A stretch of DNA of 61,078 nucleotides from Vampirovibrionales bacterium (GTDB lineage: Bacteria; Cyanobacteriota; Vampirovibrionia; Vampirovibrionales; Vampirovibrionaceae). The DNA is taken from NCBI GenBank assembly GCA_029262635.1, contig JAJCZA010000011.1:1-61078 (forward strand). The letters are read 5' to 3'. The position numbers and the translations under genes were made by a program. A model generated the notes under the pieces. The model saw only the letters and a list, made by a program, of their open reading frames with translations, was not told where the DNA came from and did no database searches. Positions 8,550 to 16,996 of the stretch are shown here, piece by piece. Numbering within the stretch: the first letter of the stretch is position 1; every line of letters begins with the position of its first letter.

Positions 8550-9721
8550 GTCGACGGCTATTTATTTTAACGGGTGATCATTCAGCAGATCAACATGCTG
8601 CGAACGTGGTTCGTTACTTAAAAGCAGCTGATCCTGCCACTGAAATATCCGCCGTTGGCGGTGATGCCCTTAAGTCAGCCGGTGCGCATATTTTTGAAGA
8701 CCATTCGCATATGGGACAGGTCGGGGCTGGGGCGATTTTTAGCGCTTTTTATCATTATCAATTGGGGCATCGTATTGTGCGATACCTCGAAGAATTTAAG
8801 CCTAACGCGGTTCTGCTTATTGATTATGGCGGGTTTAACCTAAAGATGGCCCAGGCCCTGAAAAAACGCGGGCATCGTGTCTTCTATTTTATTCCGCCCC
8901 AGATCTGGGCCTCTCGCCCTGGACGTATTCAGCAGATTAAACGCTATGTAGATCATGTCTTCTGTATTTTTCCGTTTGAGGAAGCCCTGTATCAACGTTA
9001 TGAAGTCCCGGTCACTTATGTCGGGCACCCGTTAACAGGTGAATTGCCTACTCCGGTCGATCGAACGCTTTTTTGCGGGCAACACGGACTGGATCCTGAT
9101 TCAAAGATTGTGGCTGTTTTCCCTGGCTCTCGAAAAATGGAAATCCATTACCTGCTCCGTCCTATCTTAGAAGCGGTTCCACTTATTGCCCAAACCTTGC
9201 CGGAGCAGAATCTTCAGTTTGTGATTGCCCAGCCGAATTCGTTAGATGATAATTATTTTTCTGAAAAACTCGAGCAAGCCTTACAGGGCCTGAATAAAAA
9301 TGATCTGGTGATTCGTGTGGTTAAAAACCAGCACCATGCCTTGCAATCGGTTGCGGATGTTGCTGTGGTGAAGTCGGGTACAGCAACTCTGGAAATGTCG
9401 TTATATAAGACCCCTATGATTGTACTATATAAAGGCCACTGGCTTCCGGCTATGATTGCCAGAAAAGTGATGTGCCTGCCGTGTTGGGGTTTACCCAATA
9501 TTCTGGTGGATCCAGAAAATCCCATGATTCAGGAGCTGTTGCAGGAAGATGTGACACCACAAAAAATTACCGAAGCGTTGCTTCCCCTGTTTGACTCCCA
9601 TTCATTAGCTTACCAAAAGGCCATGGCCGGGTTTGATAAAATCGCAGAAAAAATACCTTTTAACGGCAAAAGTGCCACGGAAACCGTAGCACATGAATTG
9701 CTAAAGCTATTATCAGGATGA
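8546..9721 (+). CDS. lpxB: Lipid-A-disaccharide synthase LpxB
   Basis: 391 residues from GTG 8546, which overlaps the lpxI stop. An in-frame ATG at 8489 would add 19 residues lying inside lpxI and is less likely because the conserved domain begins SRRLFILTGDHSAD. LpxB joins lipid X and UDP-diacylglucosamine at the inner membrane. The GT19 landmarks are present but diverged: GDHSADQHAA replaces GEASGDLHGA, and YFIPPQIWASRPGR replaces the YISPQVWAWR-type motif. YVGHPL, FPGSRKMEI and KSGTATLEMSLY are as in the family. Confidence 0.93.
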   Translation: MSRRLFILTGDHSADQHAANVVRYLKAADPATEISAVGGDALKSAGAHIFEDHSHMGQVGAGAIFSAFYHYQLGHRIVRYLEEFKPNAVLLIDYGGFNLKMAQALKKRGHRVFYFIPPQIWASRPGRIQQIKRYVDHVFCIFPFEEALYQRYEVPVTYVGHPLTGELPTPVDRTLFCGQHGLDPDSKIVAVFPGSRKMEIHYLLRPILEAVPLIAQTLPEQNLQFVIAQPNSLDDNYFSEKLEQALQGLNKNDLVIRVVKNQHHALQSVADVAVVKSGTATLEMSLYKTPMIVLYKGHWLPAMIARKVMCLPCWGLPNILVDPENPMIQELLQEDVTPQKITEALLPLFDSHSLAYQKAMAGFDKIAEKIPFNGKSATETVAHELLKLLSG

Positions 9722-9725
9722 TTTT

Positions 9726-10325
9726 TTAACGAGGAGCGGCACCACCCATTAGGTTTTGTAGCAAGCTCATCAGACCTGAAAGCAAGGTAGAAAGTGGGTT
9801 CTGTTGTTGCGCTCCTACAGCTCCACCAAATCCGGGAACAGGAGTGGCACCAAATCCGGGAACAGGGGCGGCACCAAATCCAGGAACAGGAGCGGCACCA
9901 CCGCCAAGAACGCCGCCAGCACCAAACCGGCTGCCTAATCCTAGTCCTTCTAGGGTCCCAAGGGCACCTAGAGGAGATAATGTATTCTGCCCTGTAAACT
10001 GTTGTTGAAGCAACCCTACTTGAGATTGCTGATAAAGAGCTGCGGCTTCGGGAGACGACTGTAACCCTGCTCCGATCAAGCTACCATATTTTTGATCAAA
10101 CGCTGAAATCTGTGCGTTGAACATGGCATCCTTACTCGCACCGAGAGCACCGCCTACGGAGGCTCCGGTAATCAGGGGGTTGTTGGCAATACTGCTGACA
10201 GTCCCTGTTCCTCCGCCGAATTGCTCAGGAAAAGCCAAACGTAACTTTCGCTGGCCATCGGGGGTTTGAGCTAATTGAAGCAAATAAAGATCGCTTTGGG
10301 TTAATCCGCCATTAACAGCACCCAT
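9726..10325 (-). CDS. Low-complexity Gly/Pro/Leu-rich protein, possibly sigma-28 dependent
   Basis: 199 residues. The N-terminal ~65 residues look ordered (SQSDLYLLQLAQTPDGQRKL-like). The middle is Gly/Gln/Leu-rich. Residues ~140-165 contain three near-identical repeats of APVPGFGA, and the C-terminus is Leu/Met-rich (LLSGLMSLLQNLM). No signal peptide or membrane span. AGAGGAG precedes the ATG, and a sigma-28-like box lies just upstream. It follows the leftward flagellar operon, so a link to motility or the cell surface is possible. Family not recognised; the Met/Leu segment echoes the protein at the left edge. Confidence 0.7.
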   Translation of the reverse strand: MGAVNGGLTQSDLYLLQLAQTPDGQRKLRLAFPEQFGGGTGTVSSIANNPLITGASVGGALGASKDAMFNAQISAFDQKYGSLIGAGLQSSPEAAALYQQSQVGLLQQQFTGQNTLSPLGALGTLEGLGLGSRFGAGGVLGGGAAPVPGFGAAPVPGFGATPVPGFGGAVGAQQQNPLSTLLSGLMSLLQNLMGGAAPR

Positions 10326-10347
10326 GGTTGTTCTCTCCTCTAATGCC

Positions 10348-10374
10348 TTATCGGCACACTCTCTATTATTTCTA
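10348..10374 (-). promoter_or_regulatory. Candidate sigma-28 promoter of the low-complexity gene
   Basis: Reading the minus strand, TAGA (10374-10371), a 15-base spacer and GCCGATAA (10355-10348) fit TAAA-N15-GCCGATAA with a perfect -10 element and one mismatch in the -35. The start codon of the 9726-10325 gene is 22 bases further on. Confidence 0.5.
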
Positions 10375-10514
10375 CGGACAATTAATACACTCTATATATA
10401 ATAAAAACAAATAATAGATTCAGATTGCTTAGGATGCTAAAAAATAGACGAGCTAGAGCTGAGAAGCCTGTTTCAGAGAGACTCAAGGAGTCGTTAATAA
10501 AACTATTTTTTAGA

Positions 10515-11633
10515 TTATCCGGTTAGCCCTCGGAGGCGATCCTCAGGGGAGACAATGCTGGTAATTCGAAGACCGAAATTGTCTTCGATAACAACGACTT
10601 CGCCTTTGGCAATGAGTTTACCGTTGGCCAACAAGTCAACCGGCTCACCCGCAATTCTATTGAGTTCGATGACTGAGCCTCGGGTCAGTTCAAGAATTTG
10701 CTTGATGGAGAGTTCGGTGGTGCCTAGCTGAACGGTTAGGTTGAGCGTGACATCCAAAACCAAGTCCAAGTTTTTATTGTACTCGCCATAGACATCAGGT
10801 TGTTGATCAAAGGCCGCAAACTGGACCGGTTGAACGGTCACTGGATCCTGCCCTTGAGGTGGTGGTGTTGGTGCTGAAGGCCCTGCTGCTGAAGAAGGGC
10901 TATTAGGGGTCGCCTGTGCCGCTTCTTGTGATTCTTCTGACTCGTTAGGTTCATCGGCGCCCGCTTCCTGACTCATCAATTTGTCTACTTGCTCTAGGGC
11001 TTCGTCAATTTTCATGAGCTGAACCATCTCAAAAGATTGCCCGTCACCTAAATAGAGTGTGAAATGAATACTAATAACTGGCGTATCGGCATTATTCGTA
11101 ACCGAACTTTTTAAAATATCTGCAGAATAGTTTTCAATTTCTGGGGCGGTGACATCGACGCCTGCGGATAAGACAGAAGCAAGACTGGTGGCCGATGCGT
11201 TCATCATCTGGCTAAATGCTTCGCTTACGGCGCTGGATTGAAGTTCATTAAGCGGACCCTCTTCGGTCTTGTCGCCGCCGAGCATCATGCTGGCAATGGT
11301 TTTTGCGTCATTGGTTTTTAGGATAAAAGCCGTGTTGTATTGTGTTCCACCACTAAATCGCATGGTGGCTGCTAATTTTTCGGTGCCTTCAAAGGGCTCT
11401 TGAAAAGCGGATAGTGTAGCGTGTTCTTTAACCTCGATGGTCGGAATTTCGGCCTCGGTATTCAGAATAACGCCAAGATTAGAGCTAGCGGCGCCCAACG
11501 CAATGGTCGTCATTTCCCGAATGGTGTCGAGTTGTTCTCTAGGCAATCTAGAACCTTCACTCGCTGAGGTCTCTTCTGGCTGATTCGTTTCGGCCTGATT
11601 GCTTTCTTCGGCTGCGATTTCTTCATTCGTCAT
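10515..11633 (-). CDS. fliY: Flagellar switch protein FliY (CheC-like plus FliN domain)
   Basis: 372 residues. An N-terminal CheC-like region (about 33-215) is followed by an acidic and Pro-rich linker (about 220-275) and a C-terminal SpoA/FliN domain (about 290-372; LNLTVQLGTTELSIKQILELTRG). It belongs to the C-ring that controls rotation direction. In active CheC/FliY proteins each phosphatase helix has [DS]-x3-E-x2-N. Here the two sites read D36..E40..T43 and S134..E138..S141, so both catalytic Asn are replaced and CheY-P phosphatase activity is probably lost. The start overlaps the fliM stop by 11 bases. Confidence 0.88.
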   Translation of the reverse strand: MTNEEIAAEESNQAETNQPEETSASEGSRLPREQLDTIREMTTIALGAASSNLGVILNTEAEIPTIEVKEHATLSAFQEPFEGTEKLAATMRFSGGTQYNTAFILKTNDAKTIASMMLGGDKTEEGPLNELQSSAVSEAFSQMMNASATSLASVLSAGVDVTAPEIENYSADILKSSVTNNADTPVISIHFTLYLGDGQSFEMVQLMKIDEALEQVDKLMSQEAGADEPNESEESQEAAQATPNSPSSAAGPSAPTPPPQGQDPVTVQPVQFAAFDQQPDVYGEYNKNLDLVLDVTLNLTVQLGTTELSIKQILELTRGSVIELNRIAGEPVDLLANGKLIAKGEVVVIEDNFGLRITSIVSPEDRLRGLTG

Positions 11634-12681
11634 TGAATCCGAATCCTTCTATTGCTTCTGTATCTTTGATGTCGTCTACTACATAGACGGCCAGATTTTT
11701 TTTAACAGTACCAGGACGGCCATAAAATTTGGGTCTTTTGTTCACGCTAATCAATAAATCGTCTTTTGCTTCGCGGTCCAAACGGATCACGTCGCCAATA
11801 TTAAGGCCCAATAAATCTTGCACATTGATTTCAGTTCCACCCAAAAAGACTTGAATTGGCATTTTAGCGTAGTTCAACTTATTGAGGACGGCATCTTGAT
11901 GCTCTTTAGGGGTTTCCCCTTTTTGTCCTAAAAAGATCCGTTGGGCGCTTAATTGACCTATGACGCTTTCAACAACAGGGTAAGGAATGCAAAGACTCAT
12001 CAAACCCGAATCTTTATTACCAATATTAATTTCAAACGTAACAAGTGCCACAATTTCGCCAGGAGTCGCTACCTGAATCAGGGCATAGCTTTCTTCCATG
12101 CCAACTAGCATGACATTAACGGTCATCATGGAACGCCAGGCTTCTTCAAGTGACGTGAGGGCTCTGTCAATAACCCGACGAATTAAAGATTGTTCAATAT
12201 CGGTTAGCTCGCGCGATTTAATCTCCGCAACGCCGGGGCCTCCCAGCATTCGGTCAATGATACCGGAGGTTACCTCGTATCCCATACCCATGAGGATCTG
12301 ACCTTGAAGTGGTTCTAGCTCCAGAATACTAACCGACATGGGGCTTGGCATGGAGCGAATGAATTCATCATAGGTCAGCTGATCGACTGAAACCACATCG
12401 ATTTCAACTGTGGTACGAAGATAAGCCGTTAAAACCAAACCGAGTTGCCGTGAGAAATTCTCATGAATGGTTTGCAGAGCTCTTAAATGATCTTTGGAAA
12501 ACTTATCCGGTCGACGGAAGTTATAGAGCTTATAACTCCGTTTTTCGACAGCCGATTCAGAAGGTCGACCACTACCAACACTATTACTGGTGCTACCCCC
12601 CGGCTCTTCCCCAGGCATAGGCTGATCGACCTCGACAGAGAGGGAAGAGAGTAGATTATCGATTTCGTCTTGGGATAACAG
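11623..12681 (-). CDS. fliM: Flagellar motor switch protein FliM, probable CTG start
   Basis: FliM of the C-ring, with the middle CheC-like domain (DKFSKDHLRALQTIHENFSRQ to about residue 230) and a C-terminal SpoA domain (FLGGTEINVQDLLGLNIGDVI). The first in-frame ATG (12618) would omit the conserved CheY-P binding peptide. That peptide, LSQDEIDNLLSSL, is encoded in frame directly upstream (12678-12640). The only plausible in-frame start after the TAA at 12694-12696 is CTG at 12681, 8 bases after AGAGGA. An alternative is a one-base frameshift joining an ATG-started frame at 12728. From 12681 the protein is about 352 residues. Confidence 0.85.
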   Translation of the reverse strand: MLSQDEIDNLLSSLSVEVDQPMPGEEPGGSTSNSVGSGRPSESAVEKRSYKLYNFRRPDKFSKDHLRALQTIHENFSRQLGLVLTAYLRTTVEIDVVSVDQLTYDEFIRSMPSPMSVSILELEPLQGQILMGMGYEVTSGIIDRMLGGPGVAEIKSRELTDIEQSLIRRVIDRALTSLEEAWRSMMTVNVMLVGMEESYALIQVATPGEIVALVTFEINIGNKDSGLMSLCIPYPVVESVIGQLSAQRIFLGQKGETPKEHQDAVLNKLNYAKMPIQVFLGGTEINVQDLLGLNIGDVIRLDREAKDDLLISVNKRPKFYGRPGTVKKNLAVYVVDDIKDTEAIEGFGFNDE

Positions 12682-12791
12682 TGTTTTGTCCTCTTACTTC
12701 TTTTCGTTTCCTTTGTTGGGGGTGTCATTCGATAAAAACGAGAATCAATAAAAATAAGTTCGTTTCAAATGGATAGTGAAATAGTGGGCTT

Positions 12792-13589
12792 CTATTTCTG
12801 AATAATAAAGTCCGAGAAATTAACTCGAATGATTCCGTAATGGTTGCCCATCAAGTGGTTAATCTGATCCTTAATATCGTCTTTTAAGGCCTCTTGTCCC
12901 TCAATAGATTCTAGGTTACCCGCTGTTCGTTTCATGAGCGATGTGTTGATAATATCGCGCATGGTAGGGATAAATCGACTCATGTTGGTGTTAAATGTCT
13001 GTTGACAAGCGACATAAGGATCAACACCACCGCCGCCGCCTGAAGCAATGAGGTGATCGGCCGGAGGTTCTGAAGTTGATAAATGGGCTGCTGCTCCCAC
13101 AACCATACCCGACGTTTCTGCAGAGGCGAGGGTTTGAGCCTTTGCTTCGGGCAGGCTTGCATGAGCTTCTCCGCCATGGGGGTCACAGTATTCTTCTGCG
13201 GGGACTTTAACGCTTAAGGACATTTTGGTGCGCAAGTATTGCTGACCGTGCTGGCTGGGATCGGATTTCAGGTTCACGGTGAATTCATCAAGTTCCAGAT
13301 TCATGCCTAAAGTCTCATGAGGGCCACTTGCACTGCCATGACCTTCTCCATGCCCGCCTTCACTACTGCCAGCGCTACTTAAAGCATTTGTAACCAAAGG
13401 TTCTACGACCATGGGTGCAATAAAATAGACAGATGCTGCCGGACCGACCAAACCGATCAGAATAATGGCCAAAATGGTTACAATAAACTTTAAGTCAAAG
13501 GAAGCTTGTGTAGCGACTGCGCCATCGCCACCGGACTCGTTTTCTGTGGCTTTGGGTTTAACATCTTTTGGCTTCGTTGGTCTGGCCAT
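12792..13589 (-). CDS. fliL: Flagellar basal body protein FliL with large insertion
   Basis: 265 residues, well above the usual ~140-180. It has a cytoplasmic N-tail, one membrane helix (about 32-60, FIVTILAIILIGLVGPAASVYF) and a periplasmic stomatin-like domain ending IIRVNFSDFIIQK. Two extra stretches occur: a Gly/His/Ser-rich linker after the helix (GGHGEGHGSASGPHE) and about 60 residues between the first two beta strands (roughly 145-200), which contain His, Cys, Ala and a Gly run. FliL rings surround the stator and modulate torque. It lies between motB and fliM in the operon. Confidence 0.8.
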   Translation of the reverse strand: MARPTKPKDVKPKATENESGGDGAVATQASFDLKFIVTILAIILIGLVGPAASVYFIAPMVVEPLVTNALSSAGSSEGGHGEGHGSASGPHETLGMNLELDEFTVNLKSDPSQHGQQYLRTKMSLSVKVPAEEYCDPHGGEAHASLPEAKAQTLASAETSGMVVGAAAHLSTSEPPADHLIASGGGGGVDPYVACQQTFNTNMSRFIPTMRDIINTSLMKRTAGNLESIEGQEALKDDIKDQINHLMGNHYGIIRVNFSDFIIQK

Positions 13590-13652
13590 CAGGCTAATAT
13601 CCTCTCTATCGTTGCCAGTTTTATATCCTGACGATTTCCCGTTCTCTCGTTA

Positions 13653-14567
13653 TCAAGGGGTGGGCTGGCGGTTTTTCAGAGGTCTTGAATCGGAAAAAGG
13701 TTCCTGCTGAATCGCCTGCTTATTCAGTACCACTATATCGACTCGGCGGTTTTTTTGTTTCCCCTGAACAGATGAATTTTCGCTGATCGGATGATACTCG
13801 CCATAGCCGGAAGCAGATAATTGAGCGGGATTGAATTGATGTTCTTCAACGAGAAAGCGTACAATACTTGTGGCCCGAGCTGTTGAGAGTTCCCAATTTG
13901 AAGCGTACTGAGATGTGGCAATCGGTGTGGTGTCTGTATGGCCTTCTACTCTGATTGGATGAGATTCGGTTTTTAAAATGGTGGCTAACTTGTTCAGGGT
14001 TTGTCGGGCCTCGGTTGAAAGCTGAGCACTGCCCGAATCAAACAAAACACCGCTCATGATGCTAATAACCAACCCTCGCTCCTGCTGGGATACCTGAATG
14101 TTTTCTGGTGTTGCGTTTAAATCTGAAGAATTAATTGCCAATAAGGGATCTACTGTTGAGGGCATTGCCTTTTTGGAATTATTTTTTTCGGTTTGTAACG
14201 CTTCCAGTTTGCTTTGAAGCGTTTTAAGCTCATCGTTTTGTGTGGCAACCATTTTCTGTTTGATCTGGAGTGTTTCTTGGACCTGATTGGCGTAAGCGTT
14301 TAATTCCTTATTATCCAGTGCTGAAAGAGAGAGCAAAATTAGAAACAGACCCAGCAGAATGGTCAATAAATCCGCATAGGGAATCATCCAACGAGAATTT
14401 CCGGTATAGGAGAGTGAATTGGCCAATTCCTCTTCGAGAGATTCCAGACGATGTAACATGTGCTTGCTGGCCCCTCGTCCGTTGCCTTGAATCACGGGTT
14501 TCAGGTTTTGATCTTTGGGCAAAGGCTTTTGGTGTGTTTGTCCCAGAGGTTTTAATAATCGTGCCAT
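13653..14567 (-). CDS. motB: Flagellar stator protein MotB
   Basis: 304 residues. A single N-terminal membrane helix WMIPYADLLTILLGLF carries the proton-binding Asp (D66). A coiled linker (about 85-125) leads to the OmpA-like peptidoglycan-binding domain with the signature VEGHTDTTPI (about residues 208-217) and NWELSTARATSIVRFL. With MotA it forms the ion channel that drives the flagellum. The ATG lies 4 bases after the motA stop. Confidence 0.92.
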   Translation of the reverse strand: MARLLKPLGQTHQKPLPKDQNLKPVIQGNGRGASKHMLHRLESLEEELANSLSYTGNSRWMIPYADLLTILLGLFLILLSLSALDNKELNAYANQVQETLQIKQKMVATQNDELKTLQSKLEALQTEKNNSKKAMPSTVDPLLAINSSDLNATPENIQVSQQERGLVISIMSGVLFDSGSAQLSTEARQTLNKLATILKTESHPIRVEGHTDTTPIATSQYASNWELSTARATSIVRFLVEEHQFNPAQLSASGYGEYHPISENSSVQGKQKNRRVDIVVLNKQAIQQEPFSDSRPLKNRQPTP

Positions 14568-14571
14568 CAGC

Positions 14572-15501
14572 CTAAACCCTCAGGGGCTGATCGAAGGAAG
14601 TAGCCAAAAATTCTTGTGTGGCCTGATCTGGAGATTGCTGACTTGATACCCGGTGAGTGGATGATGTATTTATGCTTGTTTGCTGAGGGTTAACCTCACT
14701 AAGAAAGGCTCTTAGCTTCTCTTCGGTTACAATCGGGTGTTCGCCCGACTGGATACTTAAAATGCCTTCAAGCAACAGGGTTTTTCGGAACCATTCATCC
14801 CGAGCCCGCTGACGGAGTTTCCCAGCCAGAGGCAGGAAAAACAGGTTGGAAATGGCGACCCCGTAAAGAGTGGCGACAAAGGCGCTGGCGACACCGTGTG
14901 CTAAAACTTCCGGGTTATTAAACGAACCCACCACATGAATCAGACCAATAACCGCGCCAATAATCCCCATGGTGGGCGCAAACCCACCGGCAGATTCAAA
15001 TACTCGGGAGTTGTCCATATCATTCCGGTAGGAGACTTCAATGTCTGTGGCCAGGCTATCTCGGATAAAGTTTTCAGGCCGGTTATCTACCAGTAGTTGA
15101 GCCCCTTTCTGAACAAAAGCAATGTCAATATTGGGAATCAGGGGCTGGAGTGCCAGCATGCCTTCGGTTCGGACATAGGCGGCAATATCGGTGATGTAAT
15201 CGATACACTCCAGCGTAGAAAAAGCCTCGTGGAAAAAACATTGTCTGAGTCCTTTTAAAGCCCGCTGAAGGGCTTGCCCTGAAAAGCTGATTAAAACCGC
15301 CGTAAAGGTCCCGCCGAAAACGATCAAAAGGGCTTCTGGTTGCAATAGGGTGGCTAAAGGAACATTGCCCAAAACAATCACCGAGGCGAGTATGCCAAAT
15401 CCAAGTAATAATCCAAAAACGGTTGCTTTATCCATACCGTACCTTAACCCCGCGTTCTGTTGATCAAATCTCTTCTCTATATCTAAAGATAGCGAATCCA
15501 C
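14572..15501 (-). CDS. motA: Flagellar stator protein MotA
   Basis: 309 residues from GTG 15501 (AGGAAAGACGGAA upstream). An in-frame ATG at 15435, with AAGG upstream, would give 287 residues and begin MDKATVFGLLLGF, exactly where the family normally starts, so it may be the true start. Four membrane helices, the cytoplasmic loop with charged residues, and the conserved PTMGIIGAVIGLIHVV and GVASAFVATLYGVAISNLFFLP helices are all present. First gene of the leftward motA-motB-fliL-fliM-fliY operon. Confidence 0.92.
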   Translation of the reverse strand: MDSLSLDIEKRFDQQNAGLRYGMDKATVFGLLLGFGILASVIVLGNVPLATLLQPEALLIVFGGTFTAVLISFSGQALQRALKGLRQCFFHEAFSTLECIDYITDIAAYVRTEGMLALQPLIPNIDIAFVQKGAQLLVDNRPENFIRDSLATDIEVSYRNDMDNSRVFESAGGFAPTMGIIGAVIGLIHVVGSFNNPEVLAHGVASAFVATLYGVAISNLFFLPLAGKLRQRARDEWFRKTLLLEGILSIQSGEHPIVTEEKLRAFLSEVNPQQTSINTSSTHRVSSQQSPDQATQEFLATSFDQPLRV

Positions 15502-15624
15502 TTCCGTCTTTCCTCATCAAAATGGAGTAATTTTCAAAAACCTTCATAAACAATGTTGCTATTCTAGCCGTTGTTTTTGTTGTAATATGCTACTTCTAAT
15601 GAGAATTTAAATATTGGATACTTA

Positions 15625-16602
15625 ATGATGCAGGCATTGATACACCCTTACCTTTCACAAACGGCATTACCCCATCAACTTAATATTAATGCGGAAGCCC
15701 TTTTAAGCACTGATTCGGTTGACCTTCGTTTCGCAGGGATGTCGGGTTCAGGGGGTTCTCCAATTTCAGAAAACACTAAGCCCTTTTGGGAAAGCTTTTG
15801 GCCTTTTCCTGAACGACCACGGAAATTGACAGCATTTGAAAATGGGTTCTTTGATCTGTTAAAGGAGGAATCGGGGAAGCCAAATCCGGATATCAACAAA
15901 ATTAAGGGAATGCTTGCCGCTAAACCCAAGGGTTTTTCGTTCAATGTAAGGGATAAAAAAGAGGGTAACCGTACCTTTTTGCAGAAACTAATTAGCCACT
16001 CTGGCGGCGGAACGGATAACCTGCCTTTGATTGAATTCCTTCTGGAAGACATGAATGCTCAAGGGATCAACGCAAAAGATAAATACGGTAATACGGCCTT
16101 ACATAAGGCGACTGCAATTGGAAGTCAACCCATAACTGAACTGTTATTAAAAAAGATGAGCCGTCGGGCGATTAGCGCGAAAAACGAGACAGGCAATACG
16201 GCTCTGCATAATTTATATGCCCTTGGCAACATGAAGAATAACAAGGCAAAAGAAGCCTTGGTTAATCTTCTTTTATCAAACATGGATGAGAGTACGATTA
16301 ACGCTCAAAACGAAGCGGGTGAAACCATTTTACACAAAGCCGTTATAGGAAAAGACGAGTTAACTGTTCAGCTTTTATTAGAAAAAATGAGCGATAAAGT
16401 TATTAACAAGAAGAATTTTAATAAACAAACAGCCTTGGATACGATTATAAATAGCGAAGATTTAGCCGTTATAGCTGTGGCTTCTTTAATTATTGAGAAA
16501 CTGTATGCAAACGAGCTGTCAGTGCTGGGTTCATCGGGAAAGCAAGCTTTTATTGAGGGCATGCGAGTTACTTTGAAGTTGAAAGCTAGATCTAAGCTTT
16601 GA
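15625..16602 (+). CDS. Ankyrin-repeat protein with N-terminal FAG motif
   Basis: 325 residues. The N-terminal ~140 residues include RFAGMSG (about residues 36-42), one of the aromatic-glycine motifs common in this window, and a mixed linker. From about 145, three to four ankyrin repeats follow, each with a TALH or TILH core (GNTALHKATAIGS, GNTALHNLYALG, GETILHKAVIGKDE). The repeats are irregular, spaced by inserts such as MKNNKAKEALVNLLL. No export signal. Ankyrin repeats mediate protein binding; in host- or prey-associated bacteria such proteins are often effectors, but nothing here proves that. Divergent from motA. Confidence 0.75.
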   Translation: MMQALIHPYLSQTALPHQLNINAEALLSTDSVDLRFAGMSGSGGSPISENTKPFWESFWPFPERPRKLTAFENGFFDLLKEESGKPNPDINKIKGMLAAKPKGFSFNVRDKKEGNRTFLQKLISHSGGGTDNLPLIEFLLEDMNAQGINAKDKYGNTALHKATAIGSQPITELLLKKMSRRAISAKNETGNTALHNLYALGNMKNNKAKEALVNLLLSNMDESTINAQNEAGETILHKAVIGKDELTVQLLLEKMSDKVINKKNFNKQTALDTIINSEDLAVIAVASLIIEKLYANELSVLGSSGKQAFIEGMRVTLKLKARSKL

Positions 16603-16686
16603 ACGGTTTGATGGGGAACAAATAACCGAACGAACGTCTGTATTATTAGATAATAGTAATCGGATTAATGAATAATAAGGATATGC

Positions 16687-16956
16687 GTGTCGATGAGAAC
16701 TTCTATTAACGTGATAGTGAGCCGTTCTTCACTCTTATTTCTGGGTGGCGTGGTGAGTCTGGTTTTCTCAACAGCGGGAGCCGCTCATCCGGTTTCTTTC
16801 CCTCAACAGGATTCAGGGCAAATTATTCGGCAAGAGCAGAAACAGGTTAAAATCACTCAAAAAAAGAAAAAAGTTCAGCAAGACGAAGAAAAAAAGAAGG
16901 ATGCGGGTGACGTCATTGAAATACAAGACGGTGGCGTTAAAAAAGAAGCCCGCTAG
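16687..16956 (+). CDS. Small exported Lys/Gln-rich protein
   Basis: 89 residues from GTG 16687, or 87 from the ATG at 16693; AAGG lies upstream. A signal peptide (SLLFLGGVVSLVFSTAGAAHP) probably is cleaved after AGA or GAA. The mature ~55 residues are highly charged (QKQVKITQKKKKVQQDEEKKK) and likely disordered or coiled. No family recognised. It is convergent with the membrane protein gene at 16997. Confidence 0.6.
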   Translation: MSMRTSINVIVSRSSLLFLGGVVSLVFSTAGAAHPVSFPQQDSGQIIRQEQKQVKITQKKKKVQQDEEKKKDAGDVIEIQDGGVKKEAR

Positions 16957-16996
16957 TCCTCTAATTCTTTTAATTCTTTTCTTTGTCCCAAAAGGT

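Noticed and set aside
12483-12728. 81-codon minus ORF overlapping fliM
   Set aside because: Out of frame with fliM and without domain features. It matters only as the possible ATG source if fliM has a one-base frameshift.
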